Origin: Polyangia bacterium
GTDB taxonomy: Bacteria; Myxococcota_A; Polyangia; Fen-1088
Direction: 5' to 3'
Assembly: GCA_036268875.1 (NCBI GenBank)
Contig: DATATI010000029.1
Location: 186,001 to 250,000, forward strand
Length of the DNA: 64,000 nt
In this document: in pieces, positions 40,446 through 49,053 of the stretch
How positions within the stretch are numbered: the first letter of the stretch is position 1
Layout: the number at the start of each line of letters is the position of its first letter
The notes under the pieces: generated by a model
What the model saw: the letters and a program-made list of their open reading frames with translations, nothing else
What the model was told of the DNA's origin: nothing
Databases searched by the model: none
Made by a program: the position numbers and the translations under genes

Positions 40446-41144
40446 TTACGGCGCCTTCACGGTGACTGGAATGACCATCTCGACCTGCACCGGATGTCCC
40501 TGGAACATGACCCCGGAATCGTAACGCCACTGCTTGTGCAACATGTCCAGGATGGACTGGTCCATGTGTGGCAGCCCCTTGATGATGCGACAGTTCGTCA
40601 GCGTTCCATCCACTTTGACAATGCACTTTACCAGCGCCGTCCCCGACACTCTCAGCGCCAGGGCCTCCTGGTTGTAAATCGGGGACGGGCGGTTCGAAAT
40701 CGTCGGCCGGACCATGCCGACACCGAACGGAATCGTGCTGCCCAGCGATCCGCCGACGACGCCTCCCACCACGCCGCCCGCCACGCCGCCTTTCACGCCG
40801 CCCTCGACACCCGCGGGATCCGGCTCCTCCTGGGGCTTTTCGTGCTCCTGCGGCTTGGGTGATTCCTTCTTGGTCGTCTGGACAACGGTATCGGGTTTCT
40901 TGATGACCTTCTTGTGCTCGACCTTTGGCTTGGTCACCGCACCCCCACCGGCCGGCGGAGGCGGCGGAGGCGGCGGTGGGTTGAACAGCATCACCTTGCG
41001 GGTGTTCTTCTTGTCCTCTTCGTGCGGACGCGACGAGATGTACAGCGCCAGCGCGATGACGGCGACGTGCGCCGTGAACGACAGGATGGCGCCCTTGCCT
41101 ATCTGCCGCCGCGGGACGTTATGCGCGAGAACCGAATCGAACAT
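40446..41144 (-). CDS. tonB: TonB-family energy transducer
   Basis: 232 residues. N-terminal helix (GAILSFTAHVAVIALALYI), Pro-rich stretch (NPPPPPPPPPAGGG), Lys/Pro/Glu region (KVEHKKVIKKPDTVVQ), Gly/Val linker and a C-terminal TonB domain (IYNQEALALRVSGTALVKCIVKVDGTLTNCRIIKGLPHMD). TonB transmits proton-motive-force energy to outer-membrane receptors. It follows the lipoprotein gene on the same strand, with receptor and motor genes either side. Confidence 0.93.
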   Translation of the reverse strand: MFDSVLAHNVPRRQIGKGAILSFTAHVAVIALALYISSRPHEEDKKNTRKVMLFNPPPPPPPPPAGGGAVTKPKVEHKKVIKKPDTVVQTTKKESPKPQEHEKPQEEPDPAGVEGGVKGGVAGGVVGGVVGGSLGSTIPFGVGMVRPTISNRPSPIYNQEALALRVSGTALVKCIVKVDGTLTNCRIIKGLPHMDQSILDMLHKQWRYDSGVMFQGHPVQVEMVIPVTVKAP

Positions 41145-41219
41145 TGTGCTCTTTGAGTTGCTACGTTTCGAAGCTCAAGAAGAGACGGCGGCGTCTCTTC
41201 TCCATCTTTGATCAATTCG

Positions 41220-42341
41220 TTACTGAGGGATGTGCGTATCTCCCGGATCCAGCACGCACTGCTGACTGTCGGTGTCGCACAACGAGTAGATGGCGTTCTT
41301 GTTCTTGAAGGTCGGCTTGTCACCCTCGGTGTCCCAGTCCGGCTGTGGGATGCCGTTCTGCGGATCATGACAAAGGTCGTTGCTGGGCTTACCACAGTCG
41401 TCGGAGCACGCCACCGACGGGGCGATCCCGCGGAAGGTGTACTTCGCCACGCAGGTCGCGGCGCCGTTGAACTGGGTGTACGTCAGCTCGCCGGCTACCA
41501 TGCTGCCGGTGAGAGCGGCGTTCACGAAGAAGCGCAGGTTGGCGAAATCGTATTTGACGTGAATCGGGTCGAACACCTGCGGTGCGGTGTCATCGCCGGG
41601 AGGCGGCGGGACGCACATCCCGCCATCGTCACCGCCACCGGCGTCGGTCGACGCGCCGACGTCAGTCGACCCGCCGGCGTCGTTGGAGGCGCCAGCATCC
41701 GTCGCGGCGTCCTTCGCGGCGTCCGTGGCGACGCCGACATCGGCGTCTGTGCCACCATCGGTGCCGCCGTCAAGATCGGCGGCCGAAGTGGCACCGTCGT
41801 CACCACCGCCGTCATCGTCACCGGCGCCGGCATCGTCGGGCGGGGACGGCGTGATGGTGAAGCCTTTGTCGTACTGAACCTCGGCTGCACTCAGCGTCTT
41901 GACGGTACAGATGTCCTGGCTGTTCGGAAACTGGGTGTCGAACTTTCCGAACGCGTACGGTTTGTGATTCGGGTCGGTGTCCGTTGCCGGCATGTCGGCG
42001 TTGGGCGCATTGGTCGCGTAGTTGCCGGTTTCGAACGGCTGGATGGCCAGCGAGGTTTTACCGTCAGATGAAACCCGCGGATCGTTGAAGTACGGCTGCA
42101 TGCCAAACACCTGCACGCTCTCCGCGCCATCAAAACGGGTATCGCAGTCGCCGGTGCCCATCTTCGATCCCTGGACGAACGTCAACTTGACGTTGAAGTC
42201 ATTGGCTTCCGGCGCACAAGTGACTCGCCGTTGCGTACAACCGGCGTTGGCCACCGTCAGCAGTCCCAATGACAGCAGCGCGGGAAAGATTAAGCCTGGT
42301 TTTGTCACGACATTTTCCCCTGTCTTAGCCACAGCGTTCAT
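41220..42341 (-). CDS. Asp/Gly-rich lipoprotein co-encoded with the TonB-dependent receptor
   Basis: 373 residues from ATG 42341. Signal peptide ends with lipobox-like ANAGC, so it is lipid-anchored. A central low-complexity part of about 70 residues is Asp/Gly/Ala/Thr-rich. N- and C-terminal globular parts hold Cys pairs (RVTCAPE, ICTVKTL, CSDDCGKPSNDLC, SQQCVLDPGD). No family is recognised. It lies between the receptor and tonB with 17 and 75 bp gaps. By analogy to SusD-like systems it could be a surface partner of the receptor, but it has no SusD sequence; this is inference. Confidence 0.8.
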   Translation of the reverse strand: MNAVAKTGENVVTKPGLIFPALLSLGLLTVANAGCTQRRVTCAPEANDFNVKLTFVQGSKMGTGDCDTRFDGAESVQVFGMQPYFNDPRVSSDGKTSLAIQPFETGNYATNAPNADMPATDTDPNHKPYAFGKFDTQFPNSQDICTVKTLSAAEVQYDKGFTITPSPPDDAGAGDDDGGGDDGATSAADLDGGTDGGTDADVGVATDAAKDAATDAGASNDAGGSTDVGASTDAGGGDDGGMCVPPPPGDDTAPQVFDPIHVKYDFANLRFFVNAALTGSMVAGELTYTQFNGAATCVAKYTFRGIAPSVACSDDCGKPSNDLCHDPQNGIPQPDWDTEGDKPTFKNKNAIYSLCDTDSQQCVLDPGDTHIPQ

Positions 42342-42358
42342 TTTCTCACCCGCGTCCA

Positions 42359-45300
42359 CTAGAACGTCCACCGGGCGCCGAATCGAAAGGTGCGCGGATT
42401 TGAATAGGCAGTCGGTTTGCCGTAGTTCTGAACGTCGCCGGGGGTCTTCACGTCGACCGCGCCCATCATCGCGCCGTCCGCATAAACCGGGGTCAGCTTG
42501 ACGCCCTTCTGGGGAATAGCACAGGACCCACCCGCGCCGGTGGCGCTGAAACAAACGTTCTGGGTCGTATAATTCTCCTCGGTCTCGGTGATGTTCTGCA
42601 GGTTCAAGAAGTTGAAGACGTTGATCTCCACCGAAAGGGCGTGGTTCTTGTTGAGATACAGCGTGTACCCGGCCTGCAGATCCGCGGAGTAGTCCCAGGG
42701 AACGCGAGGTCCGGTGCCTCGCTGTTGAATGAACGCGAAACCAAGGCCGTAGTCGGGATCGGCGCCGAGAGGGGTCGTCGGTTGCCCCGAGTGGGCGCGG
42801 ATCGCGATGCCGGTGCTGATGTGGTGTCGCGCGGCCACGACCCACTCCTTGGCGCCAAAGATCTTGATGCTGTGACGCTGATCGTTGGGGAGGTAACCGT
42901 CGCGGTTGATGGTCAGGCCCTTGGTGTCGAAGTCGGCGGTGTGGTTCGGAATCAGCGCGCCGTCCTGGCTGATGAGGCCGCCGATGTTGCCGCGCAGCCA
43001 CGACAGCGTATAGCTGGCGTTCAGCAACCAGTTGTCCCGGAAGTTCTTCACGAACTGCAGTGTGAAGGCGTCGTAGTCGCGCTTTGCCTTGGCAAAGTCC
43101 GAGGCGACGCCTTCGCCGGGGTTACCGAGAAAGAACGTCTGCAAGCCATCGCGGCTCATGTCCTCGACCACGTCGCCCATCCAGCGCTTGGTATAGGTCA
43201 GCGATGCGCGCAGGTCGGACATGATCTCGTAGTCAGCGCCGGCCACCACTTCGTGCTGGGACTGCGGCTTCAAGTTGGGATCGATCGGACTGGCTCCGGC
43301 GCCGAACGCCACGTACTTCTGGTTCGGGTTGGTGGCGTTGCCTTGCACCTGCGCCACCGATTCGGTGAGGCAGCCTTTGGGACTGGCCACGATCTGCGCC
43401 GGGCCGCAGTTGCTGCTGTAGTTGGCCAGTGTGTGAGGCTCGCCGCTGAGCGCGACGTCCGCCAGATCCAACGGGACGTTTTCGTAATACTTGGCGTAGT
43501 TGATAAAGATCTTGGAACGACCAGACTGCGTCGGATCGTAGATGGCGCCGAGGCGCGGCGACCATTGATTCGGCAGCACCAAACCCAGTTGACCACCGTC
43601 GGCATAGAGTGCCTGCGTGTCATACCGAACGCCCAGGTTCACGGTGAACTTGTCGACGATGCTCCAGCTATCCTGAATGAAGCCACCGACGATCAACGAC
43701 TGTGTCTTCAGCGTTCGACCGTCCAGACCGAGCGGCGTATCCGGCGCGGTGAGAACACCGAACCGAAACTGATCCCCGATGGTCCCGTCGTCGTTCTCCA
43801 GGTACTGGCGACCACCGCTGTACGATTTGGTGTGCGAGTAGTCGGTGAACTCCAGGCTGAACCCGGCCTTGGCGATGTGGTGGCCAAGGCCCTGGGCCAG
43901 GAACGTCAGCGTGCTGCCGACCTGGTAGCGGTCATATTTCTGCGCGTCCTGCTCGCCTGGGCCGTTCGAATTGTACTGCGGGCTGACCGGACACAGCACC
44001 GTCGTTGCGCCGCCGCCGATGCACATCCCCTGATTTCGCAGCGTCGGGTCCAGGTCCGGCAGGTTGTGGCCCGCGTTGATCCACTGGATGGTCGGAATGT
44101 TCGCCAGCGCATTCGGATTTGAAGAGTTGATCTGCGAACCGTCGCTGGGTAGCAGAGTTTCAGATTGATGATGCCAACCGAGCAACGTCTCCACCGTCAC
44201 ATTCTTCTTGGGCGATTCTGTGGTCCACCGCAAGGTCGCGTCGTAGGGATTCGAGCTGAACCGGTGCGCCATCGACTGCAGGGTGCCGCCGTTGCTGTCG
44301 GTGCTCACTTCCGGTTGCCCGTCGCGCGGGTTGATGCCGTACTGGTTGGAAGCACCGCTGCTGCTGGGCAGGGCGGAAAAGGTCGCGACGAAGCGGTTGC
44401 TGGGATTCGCTGCGTAGGTCAATTTGCCGAACGCCTGCTCGGTCTGCAGGATGGCGTCGTTGTGGGTGGTGTTGCCGGGCACCTCTTCGGTCTGCGTGAA
44501 CCCATTCTTCATGATCGGGTTGCCGGCAGCGTCGGTCTGGATGCGGTTCACCGACCGGCGGATGTCGTACGACGTTTGCGAGATGTTCAGGCCCACGTAG
44601 AACCACAGCTTGTCCTTGACCAGCGGGCCGCCGAGATCGAAGCCCACGTCGCCTTCGTAGTTCAGCTTCGGCTGGAACAAAACCGACTGCCCCTCGCGCG
44701 GGACGGCGTGGCGGGTGCCTTCCAAGGCGCCCGGGCTGTAGTTAAAGTACGCGCCGCCGTGGAAGTCATTGGTGCCGCTCTTGGTGACGGCGCTGATCAC
44801 GCCGCCCGTCGACCGGCCGTACTCGGGCAGATAACCGCCGGTGACGACGTTGATCTCACCGACGAATTCGGACGACAACGGGGTGCCCGAGATGCCGAAG
44901 CCCGGGTTGTTGGTGCTGAGACCGTCGATGATGAAGCTGTTCTCGGCCGCGCTGGCGCCGTTGATCGACGTACCGAAGCCAGAGTTGTCGTCGGCGGCGC
45001 CGGCCGCGGCGCTGGCCACCGACTCGAAGGAACGCGACGCCGAGCCCTTGCCGCCCGGCGCCGAAACAGGGACGCGACGGGTGAACTCGGAGTTCAGGGT
45101 GGCGCCGGTCGAGCTGGAACCGACGTCGACGGTCGGGGCACGCGCCACGACGACCACTTCTTCGGCTTGCAGGGCCTCCGGAAGCAACTCGGCGTTCAAT
45201 CGGATGGTCGTATCAGAGCGCAGCGAGATCCCGTCGCGGGCCAGCGGTTTATAGGCTTCCTTGTCGAAACGCAGCGTATAGGCGCCCGGGGGAAGGGTCG

Positions 45301-45535
45301 GGATCCGGTAGAACCCGGACGAATCCGTGACCACTACCTGCTCACCTTGCAGGTTGGGGGACGTCGCGGTCACCACCACATCGGCGACCGGCGCTTTGGT
45401 CGCGGCATCGGTGACGGTACCCGTCAAGGTGCCTTCCCCTTGCTGGGCTTGGGCTGACCGGGCCAGGAAAAGGCCCGCGGTCACGGAGCAAACAATGAGG
45501 CCAAGGCGGATTTTTTTTACTGAAAAGATGGTCAC
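42359..45535 (-). CDS. TonB-dependent receptor with carboxypeptidase-regulatory-like N-domain
   Basis: 1058 residues from GTG 45535, with GGGAG five bases upstream; a longer open frame runs upstream without signal. A signal peptide (LGLIVCSVTAGLFLARSAQA) precedes a CarboxypepD_reg-like domain (GTLTGTVTDAATKAPVADVVVTATSPNLQGE), a plug (SFIIDGLSTNNPGFGISG, YGRSTGGVISAVTKSGTNDFHG) and a 22-strand-type barrel ending in ...RFGARWTF with a terminal Phe. No TonB box was identified by eye. Substrate unknown. It is the first gene of the six-gene operon. Confidence 0.93.
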   Translation of the reverse strand: MTIFSVKKIRLGLIVCSVTAGLFLARSAQAQQGEGTLTGTVTDAATKAPVADVVVTATSPNLQGEQVVVTDSSGFYRIPTLPPGAYTLRFDKEAYKPLARDGISLRSDTTIRLNAELLPEALQAEEVVVVARAPTVDVGSSSTGATLNSEFTRRVPVSAPGGKGSASRSFESVASAAAGAADDNSGFGTSINGASAAENSFIIDGLSTNNPGFGISGTPLSSEFVGEINVVTGGYLPEYGRSTGGVISAVTKSGTNDFHGGAYFNYSPGALEGTRHAVPREGQSVLFQPKLNYEGDVGFDLGGPLVKDKLWFYVGLNISQTSYDIRRSVNRIQTDAAGNPIMKNGFTQTEEVPGNTTHNDAILQTEQAFGKLTYAANPSNRFVATFSALPSSSGASNQYGINPRDGQPEVSTDSNGGTLQSMAHRFSSNPYDATLRWTTESPKKNVTVETLLGWHHQSETLLPSDGSQINSSNPNALANIPTIQWINAGHNLPDLDPTLRNQGMCIGGGATTVLCPVSPQYNSNGPGEQDAQKYDRYQVGSTLTFLAQGLGHHIAKAGFSLEFTDYSHTKSYSGGRQYLENDDGTIGDQFRFGVLTAPDTPLGLDGRTLKTQSLIVGGFIQDSWSIVDKFTVNLGVRYDTQALYADGGQLGLVLPNQWSPRLGAIYDPTQSGRSKIFINYAKYYENVPLDLADVALSGEPHTLANYSSNCGPAQIVASPKGCLTESVAQVQGNATNPNQKYVAFGAGASPIDPNLKPQSQHEVVAGADYEIMSDLRASLTYTKRWMGDVVEDMSRDGLQTFFLGNPGEGVASDFAKAKRDYDAFTLQFVKNFRDNWLLNASYTLSWLRGNIGGLISQDGALIPNHTADFDTKGLTINRDGYLPNDQRHSIKIFGAKEWVVAARHHISTGIAIRAHSGQPTTPLGADPDYGLGFAFIQQRGTGPRVPWDYSADLQAGYTLYLNKNHALSVEINVFNFLNLQNITETEENYTTQNVCFSATGAGGSCAIPQKGVKLTPVYADGAMMGAVDVKTPGDVQNYGKPTAYSNPRTFRFGARWTF

Positions 45536-45833
45536 GAGGTCTCCCGCAGACGTGTGATGGTTTGAGCGCCCCCGTCTGCGATGCCTTGCAGCCGTCGTTG
45601 CTCGCCGGACACCATTGCCTTTTTTCCCGGACGAGGACGGAGTTTCTTGAGGTGAAGGTGAACTGTCAAGCGGGCCTATCCCACCCCCGAAGAATAAATA
45701 CAACTTCGAGCCGAATGATCGATCGCCTGGGCATCGGATCGCCCCGGTTTGGGGGCCCAATTGCCGCATCCACCGCATACGAATGCCGCTTTTTTTCGGT
45801 CGAATGCGGCGTCGAGGGCGGCAAAGGATTACG
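45536..45833. other. Intergenic region between the receptor and the DUF4091 gene
   Basis: 298 bases between divergent genes. It holds a TTGACA-type -35 for the receptor operon (45641-45669 feature), A/T-rich patches around 45695-45720 and a TTTTTT run near 45790. No gene or repeat is visible. Confidence 0.6.
45641..45669 (-). promoter_or_regulatory. Possible promoter of the TonB-receptor operon
   Basis: Minus-strand -35 TTGACA (45669-45664, perfect match), 17-base spacer, weak -10 GAAACT (45646-45641, 3/6). It would give a leader of about 100 bases. A stronger -10 is not seen nearby. Confidence 0.4.
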
Positions 45834-47786
45834 GTGGCGGCGGTGAAAATCCGCGCCCGATCAGGCTGGCCAATTTCGGTAGCTGCCCTCACCTGGTTAG
45901 GCTGCCGATTGGCGTGGGCGGGTGGTCCGCCGGGTGCGCAGGTCGTGATCGTCGACGATGAAATCCGCGTGCGCCGCGACGACCAGCAGACTGCCGTCGC
46001 GACCGGACAGGTCCTACCCCTTGCCGACGGACGGGTGACGCTGACGGCGCTGCGCGGAGAGACGGTCGCCTTCCAGGTAATCATTTTCGATCAAAGCCCG
46101 CTCCCGGGCGCGGCCGCGATCGCGGTTGCTCCGTTCGCCGACCCGAGCGGACCGCGGGTCGAGCTGTGGCGGCAGCATTTCGTCACCGTCCAAGAACGCT
46201 CCCGTAACGAACGCCGGCCCGACGAATCCCTCGGTTGGTCTGCGGGCGCTCGCGCACCGGACGACGCCATGTTGGGCGAGGTACCGGACGCACTGATCCC
46301 GTTGACCATCGACGATCGCCCGCGCCCGTCGTCGACCTGGGAGGCCTTCTGGGTCGATCTGTTCGTGCCGGAAGCGGCGACGCCCGGGCCGCACGCGACC
46401 ACCGCCAGCGTCACGGTGGGCGGCGCGCTGAGCGCCCGCTTCACCCTCGCCGTGGACGTCAAGGCGGCCGTGCTTCCCTATCGCGCGGTCAGCGCGTTTG
46501 CCTTTTACGAACCCGCGCGTCTGGAACAACGGATCGGCGACGGCCCGGCAGCCGAACGTCAACTGTGGCAGCTTCTGCACGCCCATCACCTCGACGCCCT
46601 GGCACCGCTGACGGCGGTCGCCGACGTCGATCGGCTGGCGGACGTTTTCAGCGGCGCTTTGTTTTCTGCCGAGCAAGGCTACGCCGGCCCCGGGATGCAT
46701 CAGCCGCCCGCGGTGGCGGCGCTGGGTGCGTACGGACAGCTCGGTGATCCGACGCCGGCGACGATCGCAACAGTGCGGACGATGGTTGAAAGGCTGGCGC
46801 GACTGGCGCCGTCATCGAGCGACGCCACCCATGCGGCGGCTCCGGAGCTGTTTCTCTATGCCGTCGACGAAGACTGCGCCAGCCCACGCGCCGCCGACTG
46901 GAAGAAGGCGCTGGGCGGGCTCGCCCTGGCCCTGCCCGTGGCGGTGGGCCAGACCTGTGCCCAGCCGCCCGCGCAGCAAGCGGCCGACGTGGCGTTGATT
47001 CCGGGACCGTCATTCACGCGCGACCTGGTCGGCGCCGCGCGCGCCGCTGGCCGACGCGCCTGGATCTACAACGGCGCGCTGCCACGCACCGGAACGCTGC
47101 TGCTGGACGCTCCGCCGCGCGGCTTGCTGGTGAACGGCTGGATCGCCGCCCTGACCGATATCGACCGCTGGTTCTACTGGGAAAGCACGTTCTGGAATGA
47201 CGACAACCCAGGCGGACACGGCGCCGTCGATCCGTTCGTCAACCCGGCCACCTTTCACAATCGCGACGGCGACACGGCGCTGGGCGACGGGCTGCTGGTC
47301 TATCCGGGACGCCAGCGTGCGCCGTTCGCTGGCGATTCGTTCGGGTTCGCCGGCGTGTTTCCCTCGCTGCGGCTGAAGCTGATCCGGCGCGGCATCGAAG
47401 ACGCCGGCTATTTGATCCTGGCCGCGCGCGAACACCCGGTCGAGGCGACGCGCATCGCCGCGCAAGCCGTGCCCGCCCTGATGGACGAAGCCGCCGCCGA
47501 TCAACCGGCCTCGTGGGACGCCGCCACCGACGAGGGCCGCCCGCGCTTTGCCCGCGCCCGCGCCGCCCTGGGGGCGCTGATTGCCCGTGGCGATCCCCTG
47601 ACCGCTGATCAACGCGCCCGCATCGTCGAACGCCTGGCCCGGCAGAGACGCGCCGAGGTGCCGGTGGCGCTGACCCGCCGCCAGCGCTGGTCCCGAACCG
47701 CCGCGGGTGCCGCCGCGCTGGCGGTGGGGCTGATTGCCTTCGCGCTGGTGGTGGGCCGCGCCCGCCGGGGACGCGCGCGCGCCTGA
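45834..47786 (+). CDS. DUF4091 / GH123-like protein with C-terminal membrane anchor
   Basis: About 650 residues from GTG 45834 (AAGGA upstream). Signal peptide (SVAALTWLGCRLAWA), N-terminal beta domain (GETVAFQVIIFD), middle region and a C-terminal DUF4091 segment with FPSLRLKLIRRGIEDAGYLILA. The family contains glycoside hydrolase 123 enzymes acting on N-acetylgalactosamine glycans, but the catalytic Asp-Glu pair of GH123 was not clearly found. The C-terminus ends in one helix plus an Arg-rich tail (VVGRARRGRARA). Divergent from the receptor operon, so possibly co-regulated. Confidence 0.75.
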   Translation: MAAVKIRARSGWPISVAALTWLGCRLAWAGGPPGAQVVIVDDEIRVRRDDQQTAVATGQVLPLADGRVTLTALRGETVAFQVIIFDQSPLPGAAAIAVAPFADPSGPRVELWRQHFVTVQERSRNERRPDESLGWSAGARAPDDAMLGEVPDALIPLTIDDRPRPSSTWEAFWVDLFVPEAATPGPHATTASVTVGGALSARFTLAVDVKAAVLPYRAVSAFAFYEPARLEQRIGDGPAAERQLWQLLHAHHLDALAPLTAVADVDRLADVFSGALFSAEQGYAGPGMHQPPAVAALGAYGQLGDPTPATIATVRTMVERLARLAPSSSDATHAAAPELFLYAVDEDCASPRAADWKKALGGLALALPVAVGQTCAQPPAQQAADVALIPGPSFTRDLVGAARAAGRRAWIYNGALPRTGTLLLDAPPRGLLVNGWIAALTDIDRWFYWESTFWNDDNPGGHGAVDPFVNPATFHNRDGDTALGDGLLVYPGRQRAPFAGDSFGFAGVFPSLRLKLIRRGIEDAGYLILAAREHPVEATRIAAQAVPALMDEAAADQPASWDAATDEGRPRFARARAALGALIARGDPLTADQRARIVERLARQRRAEVPVALTRRQRWSRTAAGAAALAVGLIAFALVVGRARRGRARA

Positions 47787-47788
47787 CG

Positions 47789-48211
47789 TCAGCTTCGCGG
47801 CGTGTGCGGGCGCAAGCCTTTGGCGAACAATCCCAGGCCGCCGGCGATGATGCCGAACATGAAGATCGTCGTCCACAACGACGTGGGGCGAAAATAGATA
47901 TCCAGGTTCATCAGCACCCCGACCAGGATGAGGGCGATCCCCACCACGATCAGCACCCACCCGATGATCGATCGCCCGTCGAAGAACAAAGCGCCGAAGC
48001 CGATCAGCAGCGGCATCAACGTGATCCCAAAACTGGTTCCGCCGCTGCCGAAGAACCGCCAGTACGACGTGTGAACCGTGACGTGGTCGAAGACCAGATA
48101 GATCCCGACCGCCATCATCACCAGACCCAGCAAGCACTCGCCCAGGCCGCCCGGCGTTCCGCCGGGACCTTCGAACCGCCTGCCGCCCATGCTCGCGCCG
48201 GTATCGTTCAT
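47789..48211 (-). CDS. Hypothetical four-TM membrane protein
   Basis: 140 residues. Four predicted helices (LGLVMMAVGIYLVF; GITLMPLLIGFGALFF; IGWVLIVVGIALILVGVLM; LWTTIFMFGIIAGGLGLFA) with a Gly-rich N-terminal tail. No family is recognised. Convergent with the DUF4091 gene, two bases between stops. Confidence 0.6.
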   Translation of the reverse strand: MNDTGASMGGRRFEGPGGTPGGLGECLLGLVMMAVGIYLVFDHVTVHTSYWRFFGSGGTSFGITLMPLLIGFGALFFDGRSIIGWVLIVVGIALILVGVLMNLDIYFRPTSLWTTIFMFGIIAGGLGLFAKGLRPHTPRS

Positions 48212-48252
48212 CGTGGGCTCAATTTACCATCGCACCGGGAGCAAGCCGTGCC

Positions 48253-49053
48253 TCAGAAGGCGAAGCGCACGACGCCGCCGACGCCGTCGCGGCCAATGGC
48301 CGGGGCGAAGCCCAGGTGCGGTGCCTCGGCGCCGGCCGCCGCCGGGCGACCGAGCGCAAAGGTCAGCACCGAACCTGCGGCGGCGGCCGCCGCGATGCCG
48401 TAGCTGACCCACTGAAAAGTGGCCGCGTGCTGGCCGCTTTGGACCTGGTCGTTGTACGCGGCCGTCGTGATGGGCGTCGACGATTCGAGATCGCTTTCGA
48501 TCGAGCGCACCTTCAAGCTGAAATAAATTCCCGCCGCCAGCGCCGCCACGCCCGCGCCGGCCAGGATCGCGGGCGCGACCAGCGACGGATGCGATCCTTC
48601 CGGCTGCATGGCGGGAGCCGGTGGCGGCGGCGCGCTGGGCGCCGGCGGGGTCGGCGCGGGCGCGGGAGGGACCGGCGCGGCAGCGGCGGCGTTGCGGGCC
48701 TGTTCGGCCTCCAGGTCGCGGATATAGGTATTCACCTGGGCGGCCTCGTCGGGGGACAGATCGGGCGCGAGGCGGCGATATTCTTTGAAGCGCTCCAAGG
48801 CTTCGTCGGTGCGGCCGTTCTGCTGGTAGCAGCGGGCTTGATTGTAAAGCGCGTTGACGTCGCCGGTCTGGGCGGCAATCTGGGCCAGCAGAGCCACGCC
48901 TTTCTCGACGTTTCCGGCCGCGCAAGCGGCCCGCGCCCGCGCCTCGCGCGAATCGGGCGCCGCCTCCACCGCCGTCGAGACCGACGCCGCCGCCAACGCG
49001 CCCGCGGCCAACACCAACCACCATCGACGGCAACGCCTTGCTCGGCTGATCAT
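48253..49053 (-). CDS. TPR-repeat secreted/membrane protein
   Basis: 266 residues. N-terminal signal (WWLVLAAGALAAASVSTAVEA), two TPR units (AACAAGNVEKGVALLAQIAAQTG; ALYNQARCYQQNGRTDEALERFKEYRRLAP), a Pro/Ala-rich linker, then two helices (AILAGAGVAALAAGIYFSL; GIAAAAAAGSVLTFAL). The layout is common in myxobacterial envelope proteins of unknown role. The start overlaps the stop of the LamG gene by 4 bp. Confidence 0.75.
   Translation of the reverse strand: MISRARRCRRWWLVLAAGALAAASVSTAVEAAPDSREARARAACAAGNVEKGVALLAQIAAQTGDVNALYNQARCYQQNGRTDEALERFKEYRRLAPDLSPDEAAQVNTYIRDLEAEQARNAAAAAPVPPAPAPTPPAPSAPPPPAPAMQPEGSHPSLVAPAILAGAGVAALAAGIYFSLKVRSIESDLESSTPITTAAYNDQVQSGQHAATFQWVSYGIAAAAAAGSVLTFALGRPAAAGAEAPHLGFAPAIGRDGVGGVVRFAF

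Noticed and set aside
46014-48137. Long minus-strand frames antisense to the DUF4091 gene
   Set aside because: Low-complexity composition and no signal; the plus-strand gene has a start site with Shine-Dalgarno and a signal peptide.
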